A stretch of 29,686 bases of DNA. Source: HGM13006 sp964527315 (lineage in GTDB: Bacteria > Bacillota > Clostridia > Oscillospirales > Oscillospiraceae). Positions 7,324 through 14,625 of this stretch are shown here, piece by piece. Within the stretch, counting starts at the first letter, position 1. Each line of letters begins with the position of its first letter. The stretch covers positions 1 through 29,686 of the forward strand of contig CAZGOQ010000013.1 of the NCBI GenBank assembly GCA_964527315.1, given 5' to 3'. The position numbers and the translations under genes were made by a program. The notes beneath the pieces were generated by a model, which did no database searches, was not told the DNA's origin, and saw nothing but the letters and a program-made list of their open reading frames with translations.

Positions 7324-9447
7324 CTATTGCGCTGTGGGAAAGGTCTGAATCAGTTTCCAAACCTCCTCCCATGCATCCTCGTCCCAGTTCATGGCCCGGA
7401 TTTCTACAAAGGTATCGCCGATCCAGAAGCCGAAGGTATTGGAGTTTTGCAGATTGTATTGGACGTGGGTATCGGTCACCTGATCAATGGTATAGCCCGG
7501 GCTTACATCTGTCTCGTGGCCCGCCGGCCATAGTTTCACAAGGATCTGGTCGTCTTTGATCTGATAATTGAGCAGGCCGCAGTGCAACTGTCCATTTTTC
7601 AGGCTGGCAACTGCGGAAGTCTGTCTAAAGTCGGTACCCTTTATTTTCTGGACGATTTTCCCTTCCTCGACTTCCGGGATGCAGCCGGGGAATGCGTCCG
7701 CCCAAAGAGAGAGTTCCTCCGAGGTCATCACATCGCCCTTGTCCATGGACACCGCGTCCCAGTTCATGCCGTGTTCCAGGTAGAAGTCCAGCGCCTGCAA
7801 CATAACGCTGTCACGGAGGATCGGCGCTCCCTCAATTTGCAGCCACGTGCCGTCCTTCAGCTGACAGCAGAGATAGCGGGTGTCGGAGTCTCTTGTGCCA
7901 TCGCCATAGACGCTAACGCCCTGCCGCTCGATGGTGGTGCAGTTCAGGGGATCTGGGATGAAATAGCCGCCAATCCCCCTGTCCAATATGCCATAACTGT
8001 TTTTTTCCAACGCCTGCGGCTTTTCGGAAAACAGTTTGATGCTCAAGGCACTGCGCTCGGACTCTTTGCGCGTATCATACCATGTAAAGGACAATGACAC
8101 CGGCGCACCGCTGCTGCTGTAATCACAGCCGCAGTGAAATTCATAGGGAAGCTGCGTGCAGTCCGTCTGACAGAGCACCGGAGGAAGCGCCTGTTCCGCT
8201 ATCAATCTTTGCTGCTGATCGTCAAAGAACCGGGATTCATTGCTGTTGCCGCTGCTCAGCGCGGAAAGTTCCCCGCTGAGCACTGTGTTATTCCCAAAGA
8301 AATCCGGCGTTTCCTCCGGTATTTTTGGCAGAGAGGAAACCAGCTTCCACATCAAATCAACGGGAACTTCCTCGTCATAGGAGATGAGACGTATGTGAAA
8401 ATCCCCCTGGGTCAGCGTAATATGATGCCCCTCAATGCGGTGCGTTTCTGTCAATGCAGCGCGAAATTCCGCTTCCGTCACCTCCGCCACAGAGCAGAGC
8501 GGGTCAGATGTCTGTTCCGCCGGATTGATCAGCCAGGAAAAACAGGCGTCGGTCCCCGGGTCACGGAATGTACACTCATAGCTGTAGGGATCGCCGTTTT
8601 TCAAAATATAGGTCAGCCCGTTTTCCATCCGCAACCCGAAGGTTTCCGCATCCGGCAGGCAGCCGGGAAAGGCATTTGGGTTTTCGTACAGATATTCACT
8701 TGTGAAATGGTCGCCCTTCTCCATGGCAAAGGCGGTTTCATCCAGACCCTGCTGGAGAAAGTGATTGAGCACCGTGTCCATTTCCTCCAGCGTCGTTCCG
8801 AGACAGCCGTCGATCTGATAGCGCCAGCCGTTTTTGGTGAACACCAAAGTGTTGTTCCGAACAAGATCATTCCCCAGGGACGTCAGGGCCTGTGTGCCGC
8901 TGCCATAGACCGTGATCCCGTTTACCTCCGTTTCTGTGACCATCTCCGGGTCATATATAAATGCACCGTCATGTGCGCGCAGGCTTTCCTCGTCGCTGAG
9001 AGTTTCTGGGATCACCAGCAGTTCCAGTTGCTTTCTGATGCCTTCTTCCGGGAAATTCCTCCAGAGTATATGAATTTCATAAAAGCCGCTGTCCTTCAAG
9101 TAACACGCAGTGCAGCCGAAATCCTCATAGCCGGGTAGGGCTGGAATGATATTTGCGGCTTCCAACGCGGCTCGCAGGTCGGAGAAATCCCGGCTTTCAG
9201 CATAGGGCGCCATCGCGTAGCATATTTGCGTATATTCACCTGCATATTCGGTGTTGTCCCGGAAGTAGTCGCCGCAATGTTCGGGCGTAGGCGTGACCGG
9301 CATGGTTCCGGTGGCTTCGGTGTGTTCAGCGGCCGCAGGCTGCGCGGTTTGCGTATTTGTGGGATTTGCCCCGCAGGAGACACACAGCAGGATAAGGGTC
9401 AGCATCGCAAACGCACAGACCCCGGGCCATTTCTGTTTCATTTTCAT
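7324..9447 (-). CDS. Putative lipoprotein with two diverged tandem repeats
   Basis: This is a 707-residue secreted protein of unknown function. Residues 5-24 form a signal peptide ending LLCVSC, and C25 is the likely lipidated cysteine, although the -3 position is Cys rather than the usual Leu. A Thr/Pro/Ala-rich linker (about 28-57) follows. The rest appears to be two copies of one module of about 320 residues, roughly 61-382 and 383-707. Paired landmarks are YFRDNTEYAGE/FFGNNTVLSGE, ITVYGSGT/VSVYGDGT, GWRYQIDG/GTWLQIEG, AMEKGDHFTSE/SMDKGDVMTSE, NAFPGCLPDAE/DAFPGCIPEVE and MWKLVSSLP/VWKLIQTFP. Start ATG has AAGGGGA upstream. It follows the membrane-bound MerR gene by 59 nt and very likely shares its promoter, suggesting that it is the regulator's target and perhaps its sensing partner (inference). 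I do not recognise the family. Confidence 0.85.
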   Translation of the reverse strand: MKMKQKWPGVCAFAMLTLILLCVSCGANPTNTQTAQPAAAEHTEATGTMPVTPTPEHCGDYFRDNTEYAGEYTQICYAMAPYAESRDFSDLRAALEAANIIPALPGYEDFGCTACYLKDSGFYEIHILWRNFPEEGIRKQLELLVIPETLSDEESLRAHDGAFIYDPEMVTETEVNGITVYGSGTQALTSLGNDLVRNNTLVFTKNGWRYQIDGCLGTTLEEMDTVLNHFLQQGLDETAFAMEKGDHFTSEYLYENPNAFPGCLPDAETFGLRMENGLTYILKNGDPYSYECTFRDPGTDACFSWLINPAEQTSDPLCSVAEVTEAEFRAALTETHRIEGHHITLTQGDFHIRLISYDEEVPVDLMWKLVSSLPKIPEETPDFFGNNTVLSGELSALSSGNSNESRFFDDQQQRLIAEQALPPVLCQTDCTQLPYEFHCGCDYSSSGAPVSLSFTWYDTRKESERSALSIKLFSEKPQALEKNSYGILDRGIGGYFIPDPLNCTTIERQGVSVYGDGTRDSDTRYLCCQLKDGTWLQIEGAPILRDSVMLQALDFYLEHGMNWDAVSMDKGDVMTSEELSLWADAFPGCIPEVEEGKIVQKIKGTDFRQTSAVASLKNGQLHCGLLNYQIKDDQILVKLWPAGHETDVSPGYTIDQVTDTHVQYNLQNSNTFGFWIGDTFVEIRAMNWDEDAWEEVWKLIQTFPTAQ

Positions 9448-9506
9448 TCAAAAATTCCCCTTTCATCATCCAAAGGACGCGATGACGGCAAAACGGTTCC
9501 TGTTTT

Positions 9507-10700
9507 CTATGAAATCGGAATCCGGGCAGTTTCCGTCCATACCGCGTCCGCATAATACCGGCAGATGATTTCCTTGTTTCCGTTGAGACCGAAACAGCTA
9601 ATTTGTCCGCTCCAAAGCATCTCCGGCTGGACCTTTGTGCCGGTTTTCAGGCGCATGAGATGGCGCACGCCCTGTTCCTTTGTCACATAGTATACATATC
9701 CCTCATGGTAAATAAGAACGCAGGTGCTTTCATCCTGGTAGCCCAGATCCTCCGTGGGATTGAAGCAGTTGTGATCCAGTTCCATAAAATCTGTGTAATC
9801 CCGGTCTATGGAGCAGAGGGTATTGTCACAAATGAAATAGATTTTATTTGGGGCAATGGCATAATCTGTCATTCCGCCTTTTTTGCCCACCATCATTTCG
9901 TTGATATTTTGCAGCACCAGACCCTCATCCATGCCCTCCGTAGAGGGGCCGTCCATGGATTCTACCGGCCAAAGGGCGTTCATCCCGATGGGAATACCGA
10001 CAGCCAAAAGAGTAATCAGGAGCACGGCTCCGGCAGCAATGCCAATGCATTTTCGCTTGTGCGCTCTGATATAGTCCCCAAACCGATGGAACACTGCGCC
10101 AATGCTTTCCGGGGGCGTCGGCACTGGGCTGTCCTCCGGCAATGTGCTCCTTCTTGTCTCAAGAAGCTGGTTCCATCGCGCCCAATTGTTGTCCCAATCT
10201 TCTCTGCTCATTGCAGTATAGATTTGCCGGTAGACCCTGTCCTCTGCTGCGGGAACAGAGGGGCAGGTTTCCTCCAATTCATCCAGCTTGCGGAAGTTGA
10301 AGTGGATGTCAGCGGGAGGAATGGGAAGGCGGTCTGCGGCGGATCGGATCTGCACAGTCAATTCCTCCGCGGATTGGACCGAAGCGAGATCTACTGCAGA
10401 GGACGCCTGTATCAGCCGATCCAGCTGCTGCCTTTGCAGCTGGAGCCAGCTTAGATATTGCGGATAGATGGTCTGGATCGACTGAGGATCTTCCAGCATG
10501 GCCTTGATCTCCGACATGGTGAACATGGCTTTCCGGAGCGTGATGATGGTAAACAGCCGCGTAATATCTTCCTCCGTGTAATCCCGGGTCTTATAGTGGT
10601 CCTTGCAGGACACTCGGGGCTGCACCAATCCCTTTTCCTCATAAAGCCGCAGGGCCTTTTGACTCAGTCCGGTTCTTTCGCATACTTCTTTTCGTTTCAA
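9507..10700 (-). CDS. Membrane-anchored MerR-family transcription regulator
   Basis: This 397-residue protein has an N-terminal MerR winged helix-turn-helix (about 1-70: RKEVCERTGLSQKALRLYEEKG, then YTEEDITRLFTIITLRKAMFTMSEIKAML). A helical cytoplasmic region of about 140 residues follows, then one strong transmembrane helix (about 218-240, GIAAGAVLLITLLAVGIPI) after a basic RAHKRK stop signal. The C-terminal domain of about 150 residues should lie outside the membrane and has short beta-type repeats (KIYFICDNTLCSID, GYVYYVTKEQ). Ordinary MerR proteins are soluble with small C-terminal effector domains, so this is a one-component transmembrane sensor design. TTG start with GGGAGG 8 nt upstream. 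The promoter has a 19-bp spacer with a dyad, suggesting autoregulation together with the downstream lipoprotein. Confidence 0.88.
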   Translation of the reverse strand: MKRKEVCERTGLSQKALRLYEEKGLVQPRVSCKDHYKTRDYTEEDITRLFTIITLRKAMFTMSEIKAMLEDPQSIQTIYPQYLSWLQLQRQQLDRLIQASSAVDLASVQSAEELTVQIRSAADRLPIPPADIHFNFRKLDELEETCPSVPAAEDRVYRQIYTAMSREDWDNNWARWNQLLETRRSTLPEDSPVPTPPESIGAVFHRFGDYIRAHKRKCIGIAAGAVLLITLLAVGIPIGMNALWPVESMDGPSTEGMDEGLVLQNINEMMVGKKGGMTDYAIAPNKIYFICDNTLCSIDRDYTDFMELDHNCFNPTEDLGYQDESTCVLIYHEGYVYYVTKEQGVRHLMRLKTGTKVQPEMLWSGQISCFGLNGNKEIICRYYADAVWTETARIPIS

Positions 10701-10759
10701 CAGGAAACCTCCCTATCGTTGGACAGTGCGCAGCTGCAAGATTTCAAACATATACCACG

Positions 10760-10771
10760 CGATTGCAATCG
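10760..10771. repeat. 12-bp perfect palindrome in the merR leader
   Basis: CGATTGCAATCG is a perfect palindrome about 5-16 nt downstream of the predicted start of the merR transcript. It could be a second regulator site or chance; it differs from the spacer dyad at 10793-10807. Confidence 0.4.
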
Positions 10772-10782
10772 TTTTCTTGATT

Positions 10783-10813
10783 ATTATAACATTTGCCCCT
10801 GGGGCAATTACAA
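10783..10813 (-). promoter_or_regulatory. MerR-type promoter with 19-bp spacer
   Basis: On the minus strand, TTGTAA (complement of 10808-10813) is the -35 and TATAAT (complement of 10783-10788) is a perfect -10, separated by 19 bp (10789-10807). Overlong 19-20 bp spacers are the hallmark of promoters activated by MerR proteins, which twist the DNA to realign the two elements. The transcript would begin near 10776 and run into the membrane-anchored MerR gene. Confidence 0.75.
10793..10807. promoter_or_regulatory. Candidate MerR operator dyad
   Basis: TTGCCCC (10793-10799) and GGGGCAA (10801-10807) form a perfect 7-bp dyad around one base, lying wholly inside the 19-bp spacer of the minus-strand promoter. 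This matches the usual MerR operator position, adjacent to a MerR-family gene. The binding protein is inferred, not shown. Confidence 0.7.
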
Positions 10814-10864
10814 GAGAAAACCGAAAAAACTTTTAAAAATATAATATTTTTCCATAACGAAATG

Positions 10865-10893
10865 TTGCCAAATTTCTAAAAACGTGGTATAAT
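10865..10893 (+). promoter_or_regulatory. Sigma-A promoter of murT-gatD
   Basis: TTGCCA (10865-10870) and TATAAT (10888-10893) are separated by 17 bp. The expected transcription start, about 7 nt past the -10, is near 10900, only 2-4 nt before the murT ATG at 10903. The mRNA should therefore be leaderless or nearly so. Confidence 0.85.
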
Positions 10894-10902
10894 TCACGGG
10901 TT

Positions 10903-12279
10903 ATGAATTTGAAAACATCTTTTGCTATTTTTATGTGCAAATTCTCAAGAGCAATCATTCGAAAGCTGGGCAGGGGCGGAACGGGTATGCCGGGCAGAAT
11001 TGCCCTGAAAATCTGCCCGGATTTGCTTGGACGGCTGGCAAAGTCCGTAACGACAGTGATCGTCACGGGTACCAACGGCAAAACAACCACCTCCCGCATG
11101 ATCGAGGAGGCAATGGAGGAAGCCGGAATTTCTTTCTTTGCCAACAAGTCCGGCGCAAATTTGCTCAGCGGGGTGACGGCGGAATTTGCGGTGCATTCCG
11201 GGATTCGTTCCGGAACATGCAGGTATGAATACGCCCTGATCGAAGCGGACGAGGCGGCGTTCAAATCCATCTCCACCTCTGTGCGGCCCAAAATCGTGGT
11301 GGTTACCAATGTGTTCCGGGATCAGCTGGATCGCTACGGCGAGGTGACCCATACCCTGGATAACATCCGTATTGGCATCAGCCACAGTCCGGAGGCGGTG
11401 CTGTGTCTCAATGCGGACGATTCTCTCTCGGCGTCACTTCATGGGGATGTGGACAATCCGGTGATCTTCTATGGGGTCAATACTTCCATCTATCAGAGCC
11501 GGGTGGAGGAGGTTTCCGACGCGCCTTACTGCATCCGCTGTAAGCACGAATACATCTATGACTATGTGACCTACGGTCATCTGGGGGGGTATCGTTGCCC
11601 AAGCTGCGGATATCAGCGGCCGGCGCCACAGGTGGCGGTGCAACAGGTGATTTTCTCGGATGCGGAGCATTCCAGTGTGATTTTTTCCGTTGACGATCAG
11701 ACCTTCCCGGCTACCATCAATCTGCCCGGGGGCTACAATATCTACAATGCCGCAGCCGCCATGGCGGCTGGCAAGGCACTGGGGCTTAATCCAGAGCAGG
11801 TAGCGCGCAGTCTGAACCGGTTCCAGTGCGGATTTGGGCGCATGGAGCGGTTTGAGATCGGTAAAACCTCCGTGCGGATGATCCTGATTAAAAATCCGGC
11901 GGGCTGCAACCAGGTGCTGAATTTTTTGACGAATACCACTACACCGGCTGTATTTGTTGCCTGTCTCAACGATCTGGACCAGGACGGCAGAGACGTCAGC
12001 TGGATCTGGGATGTAGACTTTGAAAAACTCACGGTCATGGGAGATCGGCTCAAAGCGGTCTATGTCTCCGGTATTCGGGCGGAGGATATGGCTCTCCGGT
12101 TCCGGTATGCGGGCATCGAAATGGAAAAACTGTTTGTGGTAAAGGACTACGGCTCGCTCATGGAGCAGGTGACCAATCAGGACTCGCCGGTCTATGTGAT
12201 GCCCACTTACACCGCCATGCTGGAACTTCGGCATAAGATCAGCCGTACCTATGGTTTTAAGGAATATTGGGAGGCATAA
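10903..12279 (+). CDS. murT: Lipid II isoglutaminyl synthase, MurT subunit
   Basis: MurT is the Mur-ligase-like subunit that, with GatD, amidates the alpha-carboxyl of D-Glu in lipid II using ATP and glutamine-derived ammonia at the cytoplasmic face. The 458-residue product has the P-loop TGTNGKTTT (about 55-63), a zinc ribbon inserted in the central domain (C210, C213, C232, C235), the ADE/NVFRDQLDRYGE Mur motifs, and a C-terminal DUF1727-type domain with NDLDQDGRDVSWIWD (356-370), which includes the conserved acidic residues of the family. The start at 10903 aligns with the family N-terminus (KLGRGGT at 21-27) although there is no Shine-Dalgarno, consistent with a leaderless message. gatD follows after 3 nt. 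Confidence 0.96.
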   Translation: MNLKTSFAIFMCKFSRAIIRKLGRGGTGMPGRIALKICPDLLGRLAKSVTTVIVTGTNGKTTTSRMIEEAMEEAGISFFANKSGANLLSGVTAEFAVHSGIRSGTCRYEYALIEADEAAFKSISTSVRPKIVVVTNVFRDQLDRYGEVTHTLDNIRIGISHSPEAVLCLNADDSLSASLHGDVDNPVIFYGVNTSIYQSRVEEVSDAPYCIRCKHEYIYDYVTYGHLGGYRCPSCGYQRPAPQVAVQQVIFSDAEHSSVIFSVDDQTFPATINLPGGYNIYNAAAAMAAGKALGLNPEQVARSLNRFQCGFGRMERFEIGKTSVRMILIKNPAGCNQVLNFLTNTTTPAVFVACLNDLDQDGRDVSWIWDVDFEKLTVMGDRLKAVYVSGIRAEDMALRFRYAGIEMEKLFVVKDYGSLMEQVTNQDSPVYVMPTYTAMLELRHKISRTYGFKEYWEA

Positions 12280-12282
12280 GCG

Positions 12283-13026
12283 ATGGAATTGAACATTTGC
12301 CACCTGTATCCTGATATTTTGAATCTCTATGGAGATCGGGGAAATGTAATCTGCCTGCAAAAGCGGCTGGAATGGCGCGGGATCGACTGCCATGTGGAAA
12401 ATGTCTCCATTGGTAGGACGCTCGATGTCGGAAAATATGATCTCTTTTTTATCGGCGGCGGTCAGGATTTTGAGCAGGAGGTTCTTCTGGAGGATCTTTC
12501 CGGGCAAAAAGCGGCGGAAATCAAGGCGGCCATTGAGGATGGAAAAGTTTTTTTAGCGATTTGCGGCGGCTATCAGATCCTGGGAAATTACTATAAGACC
12601 TGGGATGGACAGCAGTGTGATTTTCTGGGTGCGCTGGACCTCTATACCATCGGGAAAAAAGAGCGCATGATCGGCAACTATCTGTATGTCTGCGACGATC
12701 TGGACGGTCAGACAGTGGTCGGTTTTGAGAACCACGCGGGACAGACTTTTCTTGGAAACGGCGTCCGGCCTGTGGGAAAGGTACTTTTTGGTCATGGCAA
12801 TAATGGCCAGGACGGCTATGAAGGCGCCAGATATAAAAACGTATATGCGACCTATAGCCACGGCTGTCTCCTGCCAAAGAATCCGAGGATAGCGGATTTG
12901 CTGCTCTCCTGGGCGCTGGAACGCAAATATCCTGGCTATTCGCTTCCGCCTCTGGAAGATGTATTGGAAAACAGCGCCCATGACTGCATGAAGCAACGGC
13001 TGCTGGCAGCCCATAATAAGAAATAA
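12283..13026 (+). CDS. gatD: Lipid II isoglutaminyl synthase, glutamine amidotransferase subunit GatD
   Basis: GatD is the class I glutaminase that supplies ammonia to MurT. The 247-residue protein has the nucleophile C94 in LAICGGYQILG and the partner His193 in TYSHGCLLPKNP, both as expected for the CobB/CobQ-like family, and the N-terminal ICHLYPDILNLYGDRGN typical of GatD. ATG at 12283 follows the murT stop by 3 nt with GGGAGG inside the murT end, so the two subunits are co-translated. Intact active-site residues in both subunits mean D-Glu amidation is expected in this organism's peptidoglycan. Confidence 0.97.
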   Translation: MELNICHLYPDILNLYGDRGNVICLQKRLEWRGIDCHVENVSIGRTLDVGKYDLFFIGGGQDFEQEVLLEDLSGQKAAEIKAAIEDGKVFLAICGGYQILGNYYKTWDGQQCDFLGALDLYTIGKKERMIGNYLYVCDDLDGQTVVGFENHAGQTFLGNGVRPVGKVLFGHGNNGQDGYEGARYKNVYATYSHGCLLPKNPRIADLLLSWALERKYPGYSLPPLEDVLENSAHDCMKQRLLAAHNKK

Positions 13027-13037
13027 ATGGTGAGGAT

Positions 13038-14234
13038 ATGAAAAAAAAACTTGCATGGATTTATCGAATTGTCTGCATTACTGTGATCCTCACAGCGGCG
13101 GTGACTCTGATTCGCTGTCTGCTCCATATCAATGACGACCACTCCCGGGAAGCCCTTCTGGGCGCAGTTCCCGTAACAGAACAATCGGCAGAGATGGACC
13201 AAACGGTCTCGGATGTGCTGGCCCGGGCGGAGGCTGAGTCCGACGCAGATGAAAATCCCACAGTGGTGCTATATGACAATGGCAGCATCACAGTGAACCA
13301 TCCCTATACCACCGTTATTGCCGCCTTCAGCGACATTACCAACAGTGTGGTGGCGGAACTGGTCTGGTATGTGGATGGAGAGGAGATCAGCCGGGCGTCC
13401 CAGCAGCTTTTGGTTGACGGTGCGACAGCTAACTGTAAAGTGGAGATTGACCCGACGGAGGATGGAGCGGATACGGCGGATGTTTCCCTCAACATCATAT
13501 TTGGAGAAAAAACCATTTCCGGTGAAACAACGGTGGAGATTGAGCGTCTGGGCAGCGAGGGCAGCATTGTCATCCAGACAGAGGAGATCCCCGCAACGGC
13601 CAAACGGGACACTACGATTTATTCCGACAAAGATCTTTCCGATGTACTTGCTTCTATGGCGAAGGGAGACAGCGGCCTGATGCTTGACTACAGCACGGAT
13701 AACAGCGGCTTAAAAGCTCTCAGGATTCAGCTGGAAAACGGCGAAGACGGGTGGGTCCCGGCGGAAGATATGGAGATTTCGCAGGAGGATTGCACCACGG
13801 ACGAAGACTACAGTCCGGAGGTGAAGGAGCGGTTTGTCAACTCCATGAACTATAGCAGCGATACCAGATATCTGGTCTGGGTCAGCCTGTATACGCAAAC
13901 GGTCAATATCTTTACCGGCTATGATGGTGCATGGGAACTGGAGAAATCCTTCGACTGTTCTACCGGCGCCAATCATACCCCCACGACCACTGGCATTTAT
14001 ACCTACAATGAAAAGAAAGATCGCTGGGATCTTGGTACCACATATGTGGAGCCGGTCCTGATTTACAATGGCGGCGAGGCCTTTACCAGTCTGCCTTACA
14101 GCACCAGAACGCAGGAAATCGAGGAGAATACCATTGGAAAGCCTGCCTCCGGCGGCAGCGTCCGCTTGTTGGAGGAAGATATTGCATGGATGGCGGAGAA
14201 CCTCACGGTCGGAACGATGGTTGTGGTATATTGA
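13038..14234 (+). CDS. YkuD-fold (L,D-transpeptidase-like) protein with degenerate active site
   Basis: This 398-residue protein has an N-terminal membrane anchor (about 5-29), a linker, an Ig-like domain (about 74-170), an SH3-like domain (about 184-247, ATAKRDTTIYSDKD...DGWVPAEDM) and a C-terminal YkuD domain (about 275-398). YkuD enzymes make 3-3 peptidoglycan crosslinks or attach proteins, using a Cys with nearby His residues in an SHGCVRL-type motif. Here that motif reads SGGSVRL, so the usual His is G372 and the nucleophile is S374; the upstream FHS motif reads FTS (T350). Arg376 and the fold-forming residues remain. It is probably a wall-binding or regulatory pseudoenzyme. It sits 11 nt after gatD and ends in a strong terminator, so it belongs to the murT-gatD operon. 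Confidence 0.85.
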   Translation: MKKKLAWIYRIVCITVILTAAVTLIRCLLHINDDHSREALLGAVPVTEQSAEMDQTVSDVLARAEAESDADENPTVVLYDNGSITVNHPYTTVIAAFSDITNSVVAELVWYVDGEEISRASQQLLVDGATANCKVEIDPTEDGADTADVSLNIIFGEKTISGETTVEIERLGSEGSIVIQTEEIPATAKRDTTIYSDKDLSDVLASMAKGDSGLMLDYSTDNSGLKALRIQLENGEDGWVPAEDMEISQEDCTTDEDYSPEVKERFVNSMNYSSDTRYLVWVSLYTQTVNIFTGYDGAWELEKSFDCSTGANHTPTTTGIYTYNEKKDRWDLGTTYVEPVLIYNGGEAFTSLPYSTRTQEIEENTIGKPASGGSVRLLEEDIAWMAENLTVGTMVVVY

Positions 14235-14264
14235 ACCTGTTCAAAGAGTTTCCTTGACAGTCTC

Positions 14265-14302
14265 ATATCCCGGACTTCATACGAGAAGTCCGGGATATTT
14301 TT
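14265..14302 (+). terminator. Intrinsic terminator of the murT-gatD operon
   Basis: ATATCCCGGACTTC (14265-14278) and GAAGTCCGGGATAT (14285-14298) form a perfect 14-bp stem with a 6-nt loop, followed by four more T. It is preceded by TTGACAGTCTCA (14254-14265), a 12-mer also found before the hairpin at 7278. Confidence 0.9.
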
Positions 14303-14391
14303 GTAGAAACAAAGAGACACAAAACCCTTTCGTCGGGCATAATCTGAGATAGCGTGACGAAGGTCACAATGCCAGAAGGGAGGGAGTTATT

Positions 14392-14625
14392 ATGGTAATA
14401 CCGCTTTCTCAGCTTCCCTCAGGAAAGCAATGCAAGGTGCTGAGCAATCAATGCCCGCCGGAACTGCTTATCAGGCTGGAGGATCTGGGACTCAGCGAGG
14501 GAATGGAAACAATGTGTCTCCATCGAAGCCCTGCCGGATCCCCTGCGGCCTATGAAATTCGCGGCGCAGCGGTGGCGCTTCGCCGCGGGGATGCAGATAT
14601 GATTCAGGTGGAGACAACGCCATGA
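14392..14625 (+). CDS. feoA: Ferrous iron transport protein A
   Basis: FeoA is a small cytosolic SH3-like protein that assists FeoB in Fe(II) uptake. The 77-residue product begins MVIPLSQLPSGKQCKVLS and contains LIRLEDLGLSEGM, the family's characteristic LxxLG(L/M)xxG helix-turn, and ends in a beta-strand core (VALRRGDADMIQV). ATG has GGGAGGGAG upstream. Its stop overlaps the feoB start (ATGA). The 89-nt leader from the preceding terminator contains a GTGAC-GAAG-GTCAC dyad (14354-14367), but I see no convincing promoter or known iron-regulator box. Confidence 0.93.
   Translation: MVIPLSQLPSGKQCKVLSNQCPPELLIRLEDLGLSEGMETMCLHRSPAGSPAAYEIRGAAVALRRGDADMIQVETTP

Noticed and set aside
8134..9138. 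A 334-codon plus-strand open frame opposite the lipoprotein gene
   Set aside because: It is Arg/His/Phe-rich without domains, lacks a ribosome binding site, and lies wholly antisense to a better coding frame with a signal peptide and clear internal repeats.
11434..12507. A 357-codon minus-strand open frame across murT and gatD
   Set aside because: It is antisense to two strongly supported genes with intact motifs; His/Pro/Ile-rich composition is typical of a shadow frame.
14303..14391. Iron-regulator box or promoter upstream of feoA
   Set aside because: The GTGAC-GAAG-GTCAC dyad (14354-14367) matches no known iron-regulator consensus that I can support, and no -35 pairs with the CATAAT at 14338-14343.
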